Source: Helicobacter canis (GTDB lineage Bacteria > Campylobacterota > Campylobacteria > Campylobacterales > Helicobacteraceae). Taken from it: a stretch of DNA of 64,000 nucleotides. The notes below the pieces were generated by a model that saw only the letters and a program-made list of their open reading frames with translations, was not told the DNA's origin and ran no database searches. The stretch is from contig NZ_UGHV01000001.1 in assembly GCF_900451095.1 (NCBI RefSeq), positions 372,001-436,000 of the forward strand, given 5' to 3'. Every line of letters begins with the position of its first letter. Positions within the stretch are counted from its first letter, which is position 1. Shown piece after piece: positions 26,470 through 36,000 of this stretch. The position numbers and the translations under genes are program-made.

Positions 26470-27446
26470 ACTGCATTAAAACGGGGGGGGGGGGGACAAA
26501 AGATTCAGCTTCGGGTAATCATAGCAGTGATTTTGTGGATTTTAGGGCAACCGCAGACCACAAGTCTAGCTCTACCCTAAAATCCACAAAAAGCACCACT
26601 AGCAATACCGCAAATCCTAGAATCTTTGAAGAAGAAAATGGGGTTGAGTGTGAAAAATCCCGCCGCGAGCAGCTTTTCCTAGAATCCACTTTTAGTAAAA
26701 GTCCCGATTCTAGCTCCGCAATCCTAGAATCCAAAAGCGGCACTGAAACACAAATCACAAAAAACGCGCAACCCCTAGAATCCACTTTTTCACAAAGCCA
26801 CGATTCTAAGAGCAACGCCCATTTTCTGTCATTGCGAGCCTTGCACCGCAAGGCGTGGCAATCCATACAAAAAACCGCCCAACTCCTAGAATCCACTTTT
26901 GAAAACGCCGCCGCTGATACACAAAAAGTGGATTCTAGTGTGGATTGCCGCGCAGCCGCTACCGCGCCTGCTCGCAATGACACAAAAAACGCCACAAGTA
27001 AAAAAGTGGATTCTAGGAACACCTTTTTATCATCATTACAAGCCCTGCTTCACCAGCGATCCACAAGCACAAAAAACATAAACAAGGATTCTAGCACCAC
27101 CCAAAATGTAGCCACGCCGCAAGCCGCAACGCGGCGATATAGCCCCATCTCTACTCTATGGCGTGCTGCTACATCACGCACAAAGCTACTGCTACAAACT
27201 ATCCGCAACGCCACCTTATCCGCGCTAGATAAATGCACCCACTCATTGCGCCGCCCTTTCATCGCCGACAAAGACGGCTACTGCAAACACTGCGGATACA
27301 GACTCTACAAGCCCCAATGGCTGCAAGAGCTAGAGTCCAAGCATAGCACCAAAACACAGGCAAATCCAGCTGCCAAACCCAAACAAAAGGATAAAAATGA
27401 GAAATCCAACAATCCTAAACCCAGAAGCCGAAGTCGAGAAGTTTAA
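26457..27446 (+). CDS. Mosaic protein: carbamoyltransferase start, repeat peptides, zinc-ribbon-like C-terminus
   Basis: A 329-codon frame with three parts. Residues 1-9 (MRIL, then a poly-G-coded Gly run) copy the carbamoyltransferase start. Residues about 10-220 are repeat translation (LESTF, KVDSS, ARNDTKN). Residues about 230-329 are not repeat-like: a basic helical region, then DGYCKHCGYRLYKPQW, half of a possible zinc ribbon, and a Lys-rich tail. A G13 tract at 26483-26495 keeps the frame open. It overlaps the next gene by 50 bp, so it may be the first gene of the accessory operon or merely a readable leader. Function unknown. Confidence 0.5.
   Translation: MRILDCIKTGGGGTKDSASGNHSSDFVDFRATADHKSSSTLKSTKSTTSNTANPRIFEEENGVECEKSRREQLFLESTFSKSPDSSSAILESKSGTETQITKNAQPLESTFSQSHDSKSNAHFLSLRALHRKAWQSIQKTAQLLESTFENAAADTQKVDSSVDCRAAATAPARNDTKNATSKKVDSRNTFLSSLQALLHQRSTSTKNINKDSSTTQNVATPQAATRRYSPISTLWRAATSRTKLLLQTIRNATLSALDKCTHSLRRPFIADKDGYCKHCGYRLYKPQWLQELESKHSTKTQANPAAKPKQKDKNEKSNNPKPRSRSREV
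26483..26495 (+). repeat. G13 tract at cassette edge
   Basis: Thirteen G residues preceded by ACTGCATTAAAAC. The same left flank with one base extra precedes the G15 tract in the carbamoyltransferase (36276-36290). The present length keeps the mosaic frame open. Confidence 0.75.
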
Positions 27447-28584
27447 GCAAAGGCGCGAGATCTACAAAGTCTTTGAGATGATTATCAAAAACTATGTCAA
27501 AAACATAGCCGATAATCTTGCCAAAGAGGGCAAAATCACCCGCCCCAACAAAGACTACACCGATCCACTTCATCAAATCACCGATCTAGCAGGCGTGAAA
27601 ATCATCTTCAACACCACCAAGGATCAAAAAGCCTTCAACACTGAATTTGTGAAGCGTATAGGGAGCTTGCGCGATGATGAAAATAGCGCGAATTTGCGTG
27701 ATGAGAAGTATGAAAAAAGGCAGTTTGGCTACCTAGGCATACACCATATCGTGTGGTTTGATGAGAGCTTGCTGGATGGCAAAATCACTTGGGAAAACCG
27801 CGAGATCGATGGCGAGACAACACTCATAGATGAGTGGGAGAATGGCGAGCGGCTGCTAGCGGCAAAGGGCGTAGCAAAGGAGCAGCTAAAAAACTTCCGC
27901 GCAGAAATACAGACAATGACATTTTTGCAATATATTTGGGCAGAGATTGAGCATAAAGTCCGCTACAAGCCAGACAAAAAGCTTGATAAAGAAACCGAGC
28001 GGATATTTGATAGGATCGCCGCGCTGCTAGAGCTCTCAGATGCGGCTTTTGAGGAGCTGCTAGAGCTTGTGGAGCAAAAAGATAGGCAGACAAAAGACTC
28101 TATTCAACAAATCCACACCGCCAGCGAGCCAGACAAGAAGCACGAGAGAGAAAAGCAGCTGCTCCTAGATAGCTCTGATGTGATCCAAACCTGCCTAAAT
28201 AGCGAGGATTTTTCAGCTCTTTTAGCACAGGTCAAAACACAGAATCTAGCCTATATCAACGCCCCCATTGACTATATCGATAAAGGCTTTGTGAAGCTGC
28301 TACAAAAAGCAGAGATTAGCAGCTACTATGAGCTAAAGCGTATTTTTGATGAAAGGGTGCTAGAGCAGCTTAGAAGCTATGCGGAAAAGTCAGCGGCGAA
28401 AGATATGTATCAAAAGCTAGAGATCATCAAAGCCCTAATCTATCTCTCTATACAAGATCCAAAAACACAAGAGGAGATCTATGTAGGCAAAGATGGCGTA
28501 GTGGCAGGGGCATTGGTAAAAAGCCTGCCTAAAAAACCATTGACAAAGGAAACCACACACAAAGGAGTAAATAGCAAAATATGA
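27397..28584 (+). CDS. RelA/SpoT synthetase-domain-like protein
   Basis: A 395-residue protein with a diverged RelA/SpoT nucleotidyltransferase domain in its first 200 residues: DYTDPLHQITDLAGVKIIF (about 54-72), FGYLGIHHIVW (about 109-119, matching GYxSxHxxV) and EIQTMTFLQYIWAEIEHKV (about 169-187, matching EIQxRTxxQHxWAExEH), then IAALLELSDAAFEEL. The early RxKxxxS nucleotide-binding segment of alarmone synthetases is not evident, so catalytic activity and substrate are uncertain. Residues 215-395 are helical and unassigned. Start ATG follows AAGGA. It is the first clear gene of the accessory operon; its stop overlaps the next start (ATGA). Confidence 0.8.
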   Translation: MRNPTILNPEAEVEKFKQRREIYKVFEMIIKNYVKNIADNLAKEGKITRPNKDYTDPLHQITDLAGVKIIFNTTKDQKAFNTEFVKRIGSLRDDENSANLRDEKYEKRQFGYLGIHHIVWFDESLLDGKITWENREIDGETTLIDEWENGERLLAAKGVAKEQLKNFRAEIQTMTFLQYIWAEIEHKVRYKPDKKLDKETERIFDRIAALLELSDAAFEELLELVEQKDRQTKDSIQQIHTASEPDKKHEREKQLLLDSSDVIQTCLNSEDFSALLAQVKTQNLAYINAPIDYIDKGFVKLLQKAEISSYYELKRIFDERVLEQLRSYAEKSAAKDMYQKLEIIKALIYLSIQDPKTQEEIYVGKDGVVAGALVKSLPKKPLTKETTHKGVNSKI

Positions 28585-28697
28585 AATATGTAGCCACACA
28601 AGGGCAGGACACAAGCAAAGGCGTGCGAAAAAACGCGAAAAAAAACGCGAAAAAGCCAAGAGTCAAAATAGTGAAAAAAAGCGCGAAGCAATGCTAA
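28581..28697 (+). CDS. 38-residue basic peptide
   Basis: A short frame starting with ATG at 28581, overlapping the TGA of the RelA/SpoT-like gene (ATGA) and preceded by AAAGGAG. The peptide is about one third Lys/Arg with the repeat KNAKKNAKK and ends in a Cys. It overlaps the next gene's first codon region (28691). The coupling on both sides supports translation; its role could be nucleic-acid binding, or it may simply serve to couple translation. No family recognised. Confidence 0.4.
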   Translation: MKYVATQGQDTSKGVRKNAKKNAKKPRVKIVKKSAKQC

Positions 28698-29614
28698 AAA
28701 AATGGGACAAAGCATTTGTAGCATTTGCCAAGGCTAATGGCATTGACATCCCCAAAAAGAAGCAAAGGAAAAAAATGTGGAAAACACTCTTTAGACATCT
28801 TGGCAGAATCGTAGGAATCACCAAAGGAGCATACATAATGGCAGAAGAAATTCTTAGCAAAAATGGGCTAAAGCAATATCGCCTAATAATAATTGAAAAC
28901 GGCAAGGAAGTAAGCTTTAATTTTATCAGTGAAGAAGGCTTTGATAGGTTGCACGATCAGGCAAAGCGTATAGCACAAGACCTTGACACTACCAAAAGTG
29001 ATTTAGGCACAAAGCAAGGCGAGCTAGAGGCAGCGCAAGGGCAGCTAGAGAGAGCAAAAGAAGTGCTAGCAGAAGCAAATAGCAAGCTAGAATCCCAAGA
29101 GCAAGAGATCAAAGACAAGCAAAATAAGCTAGAAGCAGCAAAGGAGCAGCTAGGCAAAGCCCAAAACGCACTGCAAGCAAAGGAGCAGGAGCTAGAAACG
29201 CTGCGTAAGGACTTTGGCGAAGATCTCTTAGCGTGCTATAAAGAGCTGCCCCAAAGCTTCCGCGCTAGCCTAAATCTCACAGAGAGCAACCCAGCCTTTA
29301 TCCTAGGGATACGAGATAAGCTTCCTACCGTGCATAAAAATATGAGCGAAATGGCGCAAAGATCTCATAAAAATGGGCAAAGCCTAGAGTCCCAAGAGCT
29401 ACAAAGCTTGCGAGTGTTTATCGAAAAGCTGTGGGAGTTTCTAGGCAAGATGGGCTATGTCTATGAACGGATAGAGACACAAGAGGGCGAGCGATTTGAC
29501 ACGGCAAAGCATATCGCTGTGAATGACAAAGTAAGCGGCACAATCGACAAAGTGCTGCTACAAGGCTTCAAAAAGGGCGACACCCTAAAATCACTTGTTG
29601 TTATAAAGGAGTAG
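28691..29614 (+). CDS. Coiled-coil GrpE-like nucleotide-exchange factor
   Basis: 307 residues: a basic helical N-terminus (1-50), a predicted coiled coil (about 90-185, heptads rich in Lys/Glu/Gln), a helical segment, and a C-terminal wing EGERFDTAKHIAVNDKVSGT then KVLLQGFKKGDTLKSLVVI. The wing follows the GrpE pattern (GxxFDPxxHxAV ... GTVxxVxxxGY ... LRPAxVxV). In GrpE the coiled coil dimerises and the wing opens the Hsp70 nucleotide cleft; adjacency (2 bp) to an Hsp70-like gene supports the same job here. An internal ATG at 28838, with GGAG in front, would give a shorter protein starting MAEEILSKNG. Confidence 0.75.
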   Translation: MLKKWDKAFVAFAKANGIDIPKKKQRKKMWKTLFRHLGRIVGITKGAYIMAEEILSKNGLKQYRLIIIENGKEVSFNFISEEGFDRLHDQAKRIAQDLDTTKSDLGTKQGELEAAQGQLERAKEVLAEANSKLESQEQEIKDKQNKLEAAKEQLGKAQNALQAKEQELETLRKDFGEDLLACYKELPQSFRASLNLTESNPAFILGIRDKLPTVHKNMSEMAQRSHKNGQSLESQELQSLRVFIEKLWEFLGKMGYVYERIETQEGERFDTAKHIAVNDKVSGTIDKVLLQGFKKGDTLKSLVVIKE

Positions 29615-29616
29615 CT

Positions 29617-31794
29617 ATGATAGAAAATGTCTTAGATGTAAAAGAAATCATCTTACACAAAAATGAACCCCTAGCACTAAAGCTTGTAGCCATACAGCCA
29701 GAGACACAAGAGGGCTTTGAGAAGGCAAAAGAAGTGCTACTAGCAGTCGAGCAGATAGCCATAGGCATAAGCCCATATAATAAGAGCAGGCTTAATGACA
29801 TCAATATCGGGCATTGGGATTTGTATCGTTATGGCGATGTAAGTGCAAGCAGCATTAGAATCCCCCTATTTAAAACGCTGCCTGCGAGAAATCCCAACGC
29901 CGATGTCAAGCCAAATAGCGTAATCGCCATAGACTTTGGGACGAAATCTACCACTGTAGGTATCATCGATGAGAGTGGAGAAAAACGCCTGCTGCGAGTG
30001 GGGAGCAGGACAAGCGGCGAGATCAAAAAAGAAGATTATGAAAACCCCACCATTATGGAGTTTCGCAATATCCCTGCTTTCCAAATCGCTTATAGCAGCT
30101 GCAAGACTCGCCCACTAACTGCTTTGAAGGATTTATGTATCTCTCACATTGCGGCAAATCATCAAAACGAAGCGTTAGCAGAGGATTTTTCGCGCTTTTT
30201 TAGCAAGCTCAAGCAGTGGGCAGGCTATGGCAAAACTTACCGCGTGAAAGATCAAGACAACAACACCATTTCCCTAAAAGAATTTCTACACATTGGCAGC
30301 GATGAGTGCGATCTCAACCCCATAGAAATCTATGCCTACTACCTCGCACGCTTTATCAACACGATGGATAATGGTATCTACACCACCTATCTCCTCTCCT
30401 ACCCTGATAAATTCTCCAAAGAAGTGCGAGAACAGATCCGAGCTAGCTTTGAAAGGGGGATCAAAAAGGCTATCCCTTATGCTGTGCTTACCAATCCCAA
30501 CAACTCCATAAAAGTCGAGCAAATCGCCACTGAGCCAGCGGCGTATGCGATCTGCGCGCTTGATGAATATGGCTTTATGCGTGAAAAGTTCTTAAAGCGA
30601 AGTTTGGAGGTGTATTATGGGGTATTTGACTTCGGTGGGGGGACTACGGACTTTGACTTTGGGGTGCTATCACTCTCACAGACTAAGGGCTATACCTATC
30701 GCTTAGAGCATTTTGGCGGCGGAGGCGATGAGAAGCTAGGCGGAGAGAATCTGCTAGAGTTTTTAGCCTATGAAGCCTTCAAGCAAAATTTAGAGCGTAT
30801 GCGTGAGAGTGGCTGCAAATTTAGCGAATCGCCCTTCCCTGACCCAGAGCTAAATGACGCTATCCGCGACCAAGTCGATAACAGCGAAGAAGCTAGGCGT
30901 AATAGCGCGGCGATGATAAAAGTGCTACGCCTCATAGTAGAAAATATCCAAGCTTATGAAGAGTTTGGAGATCTATCTAACACTAGCTTTGATCTATGCA
31001 CAAGCGATGGAGATAATGTAAGCGTTTCACTACAAATTGAGTCCAAAAAGCTTATCGCCCAGCTTACGCAAAAAATCCAAGCAGGAGTGGAGAAATTTTT
31101 CCAAGAGTTTCTTGCCACAGCTAGGAGTCATTTCCCAAGCCCAAGCAAAGATGATGGGCTTTTGCTGCATATTTTCCTAGGGGGCAATGCCGCTAGATCG
31201 CCCATTGTCAAAGAAGCCTTTGAAGCATTGATAAAAAGAGAGGGCAAAGGGGGCATAAGCTTTGAGCTACACGCCCCGCTAGGCACGCCAGAAGCAGATG
31301 ATGAGATAGTAAGGCAGTTTGGAGCAAGTACCATAGAGCAAGATCTAGCCAAAAAGGTTACCTGCAAGACAGGCGTAGTCTTTGGGCTACTAGAATCTCG
31401 CCCAAGCAATAGGCGTATAGAAATCATCTCGAGCGTAGGTGTCAATGATGATGCGAAGTTTAAATACTTCCTAGGCACAGGCGATGCCAAAGAGTTTAAC
31501 CTAGTTATCGACAGAAACGCCCTGCACGATGGCAGCAAGCAGCTCTTCTTAGACCACGCGCATTTTACAGAGTATGAGCTGCTCTACACGCCAGATCAAA
31601 GGGCAGCCGATGAGAGAGAAGACTACTCGCCCAAAGAGCTTAATGCCAAGCTTAAGACAATCAGGCTCGATAAAGCGTATGGAGAAGATGACTCTATCTA
31701 TATCCAAGCAAAAGGGGCAAATGGGATACAAGTAAGTGTCATCTCACAAGCAGATGATAGCGTGCTATATAGCGTAGATTACATATTAGAATAA
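29617..31794 (+). CDS. Hsp70-like ATPase (non-canonical DnaK family)
   Basis: 725 residues. The actin/Hsp70 ATPase starts late: phosphate-1 loop VIAIDFGTKSTTVGI at about 102-116, phosphate-2 YGVFDFGGGTTDFDFG at about 332-347 and the adenosine loop IFLGGNAARSPI at about 518. The first 100 residues are an extra domain of unknown fold. The C-terminal 180 residues look beta-rich but show no DnaK substrate-binding signature and no EEVD-like tail. This suggests a specialised Hsp70 that handles one or few clients, with the upstream GrpE-like protein as exchange factor. AAAGGAG precedes ATG. The chromosomal dnaK is not in this window. Confidence 0.85.
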   Translation: MIENVLDVKEIILHKNEPLALKLVAIQPETQEGFEKAKEVLLAVEQIAIGISPYNKSRLNDINIGHWDLYRYGDVSASSIRIPLFKTLPARNPNADVKPNSVIAIDFGTKSTTVGIIDESGEKRLLRVGSRTSGEIKKEDYENPTIMEFRNIPAFQIAYSSCKTRPLTALKDLCISHIAANHQNEALAEDFSRFFSKLKQWAGYGKTYRVKDQDNNTISLKEFLHIGSDECDLNPIEIYAYYLARFINTMDNGIYTTYLLSYPDKFSKEVREQIRASFERGIKKAIPYAVLTNPNNSIKVEQIATEPAAYAICALDEYGFMREKFLKRSLEVYYGVFDFGGGTTDFDFGVLSLSQTKGYTYRLEHFGGGGDEKLGGENLLEFLAYEAFKQNLERMRESGCKFSESPFPDPELNDAIRDQVDNSEEARRNSAAMIKVLRLIVENIQAYEEFGDLSNTSFDLCTSDGDNVSVSLQIESKKLIAQLTQKIQAGVEKFFQEFLATARSHFPSPSKDDGLLLHIFLGGNAARSPIVKEAFEALIKREGKGGISFELHAPLGTPEADDEIVRQFGASTIEQDLAKKVTCKTGVVFGLLESRPSNRRIEIISSVGVNDDAKFKYFLGTGDAKEFNLVIDRNALHDGSKQLFLDHAHFTEYELLYTPDQRAADEREDYSPKELNAKLKTIRLDKAYGEDDSIYIQAKGANGIQVSVISQADDSVLYSVDYILE

Positions 31795-31804
31795 GGAGTG
31801 AAAA

Positions 31805-32458
31805 ATGTTAGGTTTGATCGGAAGTGCGATTAGTGCTGTGGTAAGTGGTGTTACAAGTGCGTGTTCCGCGATAGGAGGCTTTATCGCTAAAGCCGCGTCT
31901 GTCGCGGTGGAGATCGCTAAGTGCTTGCCTGTGGTAGGAGACATCATCACGGCTATTGGAAAGATACTTGAGATTATCAGTGGTGATACCAAGCCAGAGG
32001 ATCTTGGCGCGGCTATGCAGCAGTGCGATAAAAAGCCAGAGGACTTTGAGACCACAAAGGAATATATCAAGTATTTAGAAGAGGAGATTAAGGCTGGCAG
32101 GGTGGATTGCTCGGTCAATGAAGATAAGACTATCAGCACGGCAAATGCGGCATTAGGGACATTTATCACGCTAGAAGGGGTAAAAGAGCAGTATGATCAA
32201 ATTGATCTAAGCTTCTTCAAAGATGTGGGGCAGAAGTTTAATGAGGGCAAGCTAAACGCCCAAGAGGTCAAAAGCATCATTGAAACTGCGGATAAAAACG
32301 GCGTAAATCCCCAAGAAGTGAGCAAATATATCGCAGGGGAGAAGCCAGAGAATATCGATAGTGCCAAATCCACCCTACAAGAAGCCATAAAAGCCACCGA
32401 CCCAAGCTTAAGCGACCAAGATCTAAATGCCAAAATCAAAGATGTGCTGCAAGGCTAA
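31805..32458 (+). CDS. Unknown protein with hydrophobic Gly/Ala-rich N-terminus
   Basis: 217 residues. The first 60 are glycine-, alanine- and small-residue-rich with two hydrophobic stretches (IGSAISAVVSGVTSACSAIG, then CLPVVGDIITAIGKILEII), similar in texture to pore-forming peptides or membrane-inserting helices; there is no classical signal peptide. The remaining part is charged and helical. AAGGAG precedes ATG, 10 bp after the Hsp70-like gene. A membrane-active effector kept soluble by the Hsp70 is an attractive idea but purely inferred. No family recognised. Confidence 0.65.
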   Translation: MLGLIGSAISAVVSGVTSACSAIGGFIAKAASVAVEIAKCLPVVGDIITAIGKILEIISGDTKPEDLGAAMQQCDKKPEDFETTKEYIKYLEEEIKAGRVDCSVNEDKTISTANAALGTFITLEGVKEQYDQIDLSFFKDVGQKFNEGKLNAQEVKSIIETADKNGVNPQEVSKYIAGEKPENIDSAKSTLQEAIKATDPSLSDQDLNAKIKDVLQG

Positions 32459-32460
32459 CT

Positions 32461-32973
32461 ATGAGTGGCATTGATATTGCGTGCTTATTTGTAGCTTGCG
32501 ATGATAAGCTCCGTATTTTCCGCCGCTATGCGACCAATGATGGCAAAGGTGGGGTAGAGAAACTCAAAAAAGAGGGGCAAGAAGTCTTTGACATTGATGA
32601 AAGCTTGTGGAAGTGGTGGGAGAGGGAGCTAGAGATCATCTCTAGCGATAGAATGGATCTGTGCTTCATCTATGATACGCCTTATGAGATCCTTAGCCCC
32701 TACTTCACGCCCGCAAAAGACAGGAGTCGCTGGACTAGCTTAGGGCTTATCAAAGAGCTATTGCAGCGATGTAGCCTAGAGCCAAGAGAGCTGCTGCCTC
32801 CAAGCGGCAAGCCTATCGCTATGGATAAAGCAGGCAAGATAGATCGCCTGCATATCAGCATAGAAGTGGATATACACGCACCTTGCGTCCCTGCGATACC
32901 TAAGAGTAGGGAAAGGGAGAGGAATAGGTGGGCAGAGTATGTGAAAAATCGTGGAGCTAAAGATAGCAACTAG
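32461..32973 (+). CDS. Unknown 170-residue cytoplasmic protein
   Basis: Starts 2 bp after the preceding stop, with a weak AAGG in front, so translation is coupled. The protein is soluble and mixed alpha/beta in appearance, with aromatic-rich segments (SLWKWWERELEII) and a charged C-terminus (PKSRERERNRWAEYVKN). It contains alternating hydrophobic residues at the N-terminus (IDIACLFVAC), suggesting a beta strand opening. I do not recognise a family. It is conserved in reading frame and free of repeats, consistent with a working part of the operon. Confidence 0.6.
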   Translation: MSGIDIACLFVACDDKLRIFRRYATNDGKGGVEKLKKEGQEVFDIDESLWKWWERELEIISSDRMDLCFIYDTPYEILSPYFTPAKDRSRWTSLGLIKELLQRCSLEPRELLPPSGKPIAMDKAGKIDRLHISIEVDIHAPCVPAIPKSRERERNRWAEYVKNRGAKDSN

Positions 32974-33021
32974 GCTTGATTGTAAGTATTGCCTGCCCAC
33001 AAACCAACAAAGGATTAAACA

Positions 33022-36000
33022 ATGATAAACCTAACTTCTCTCCCCCAAACTCTCCAAAGCAAGCACCACTACCACAGCAGCGACACAGCCCTAACCTACA
33101 AGCCTGTGCTAAAAGAGCTAGACCACCTAGACTGCGTGCTGTATCGCATCTCTAGTGTTACTTACCACAAAGACACCGATGCCCCGCAAATGCAGGCATT
33201 AGAAAATGTCCTAAGCTCTCTTAGGATACCCGGGATCAATATCATCTACCTTATGCTAGGCGATAAAAATGGCGTGGAGTTCTACTACGGCGTGGCTAGG
33301 GATTATATGAGCGATAGGGAGCTAAAGCTTAGTATCAAAGATATTGCGCGAGAGATTCTAGCCCCAAGTATCAAGGGTAATTTCCGCGGCAGCAAGCTTA
33401 TCGAGCTTGATCGAGTCCAAAAAGAGCAGCTACTGCAAAAGATCCAGCACAGCACAGCAAGCAGCGTGATAGAGGGCGTGCCCGGCGTGATAGAAGAAGA
33501 AAACTTCCAAGGCGCAGATCGCCTAGCAGATACGATGATCAATATCGATAGCGTGCAGGATAGCTCCTTTGGCTTTATGGTCATAGCTTCGTGCGTGAAT
33601 TATAAAGAAGTGGATTCTATCAAGACGCAGATTTATGAGATATATAGGGCGATCGCGTGTTTCGCCAAAGAGAGCGTGCAGATAGGCAGCAGCGATGGCA
33701 CAAGCACAAGTGAAGGCATAAGTAAAAGCACTAGCACCAGTGAGAGTCATACACAAGGCACTAGCACCAATCAAAGCACTAGTAGCAGCCACAGCACAAG
33801 CCACAGCCAAACCCAAGGTAGGAATGAGAGCAAATCTATCACCAAAGGCACAAATGACAGCCGTAGCAGTGGCACAAACCACAGCCAAAGCACTAGCACA
33901 AGCGGCGACTACAAAAGCAATAGCAGCAGCGCGGGGGAGAGTGTCAGCACCAGCAGCAGCACACAAACAGGCACGAGCCACACCACAGGCACGCAAAAAG
34001 GCTCTTCACAGGCTAGCACACGCGAGATTGTCAATAAGTATTTCGCTAATTGGCAGGAATATATTGATGAAATTTTGCTCCCTAGGCTTGATTATGCCAG
34101 CGGTAAGGGGCTTTTTGCCAGTGGGATATTTTGCTTCTCAAACTCTCAAGTAGTCCTACACAAGCTGCAAAACACGGTCATCTCTCTTTTTAGCGGTCAA
34201 AAGGGCAACAAAATCCCCTTACGAGCCTTTCTCTTAGAATCCACTTCTACCGCACGCAAGGCATACACTAATCTCCAGCTCCCTCACCTGCAAGCCCCAG
34301 AGCAAAACGCCCTAGTCCCCCTAAGCTCCCAGAGCAGCGACAAGCTAGCAAATTGGCTTAGCACAAAGGAGCTAGGACTGCTGCTAGGCTTGCCCAAAAA
34401 AGATGTCATCGGCTTAGAATTGCGTGAAGAAGTGGAGTTTGGGCTAAATTTCACGCCTTTTGACAAGCAAATCACGCTAGGGCATTTGATCCAAAGTGGT
34501 AATAAAACAACCAAGCAAGTAGGCATTGATAGAGAAGCCCTTGATCGCCATATTTTTATCACAGGTGTTACAGGCAGCGGCAAAACAACCACCACCCAAA
34601 CCCTACTGCTAAAATCCACTTTGCCATTTCTTGTGATTGAGCCAGCAAAGACAGAGTATCGCATCTTGCGCCGTAATTTTGGCGATGAGCTGCTAGTTTT
34701 CACGCTAGGCAAAGATAATGCCCTGCCCTTTCGGCTTAATCCTTTTGAGTTTTTCCCGCACGAGAGTATCACCTCACGCATTGATATGATCCGCGCGAGC
34801 ATAGAAGCTGCCTTTGATATGGAAGCAGCTATCCCCCAGCTCATCGAGCAAGCGATATACAAAAGCTATGCAGACAAAGGCTGGAATATCGCTAGCAATG
34901 AAAATGCGTTTTTTGATGAGCCTTGGGCTGATGGAGTCTATGCCTTCCCTACACTTAGTGATGTGCTAGCAAATATAGAGGCTGTTGTAGAAGCGCAGGG
35001 CTTTGGCGATGAGGCAGGGCGACTGAAGGGCGAGTATATCGGCTCGATTAAAGCGCGGCTAGGAAGCTTGGTGCTAGGCTCTAAGGGCTTTATGCTTGAT
35101 ACAAAGCGATCGCTAGATTTTGTCGAGCTACTTAGCAAAAAGGTCGTGCTAGAAATGGAGGAGATCCGCAATGGCGCGGAAAAATCGCTTGTGATGGGGC
35201 TTGTTTTGGGGCATTTACTTGAAGCGATTAAAGCGCGATTTAAGCATAGCCCATCTAAAGAAGCCCAGCATATCATCGTCATAGAAGAAGCCCACAGACT
35301 CCTAAGCAAATTCCAGCCCGGTGATAACCCTAGCAAGAAGCAAGCGGTGGAGAGCTTTGCGGATATGCTCGCAGAAGTGCGCAAATACGGCGAGTGCCTA
35401 ATCATCGCTGACCAAATCCCCAACAAGCTCACCCCAGAAGTGCTAAAAAACACCAACACCAAAATCGTGCATAAGCTCTTCGCCCAAGATGATAAGCAAG
35501 CAGTATCTAGCACTATCGCCTTAGAAGAGGAGCAGATGGAGTTTCTAAGCAGGCTTGAAAAAGGCGTGGCAGCGGTATTCTCCAGCGGCTTTCACAAAGC
35601 AGTCTTGGTAGAGATCACGCCGCATTCCAACACTTCCCAAGCCATTGTTGATGAGAGCGAGCTAGAGCCTAGTGTGTATGGACTTTATGCTGATAGCTAT
35701 CAAAGGGGTATTGTGCTAGGCTCGCAGTTTTTATCCAAGCCTAGCTGGGAGGATATAAAGCAGCTGCTTAAGCTGCAAAGGAAGCTTATCTACGCGCTTG
35801 GGGCGTGGTGCAAAAACAAAAATCGCCCGCCTTATAGCCCCAAACTGCAAGCAGATTTGCAAGAATCCCGCAAATATTTTGATGATGAGCTTATCGCTAG
35901 AATCTTGCTGCTAGCAAATGACTTCGCCAAAGATGAAACCCAGCTAGAGCAAAAGCTTGAAAAAGCGTGCAAACTGCTGCAAGGCTATGGGGTGGGGGAG

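Noticed and set aside
33523-33996. Minus-strand open frame of 157 codons inside the HerA-type gene
   Set aside because: It mirrors the low-complexity Ser/Thr-coding stretch (Ala/Cys-rich in reverse) and lacks any start signal.
34284-35513. Two long minus-strand frames inside the HerA-type gene
   Set aside because: They overlap conserved ATPase motifs on the plus strand and show the codon-mirror composition of shadow frames.
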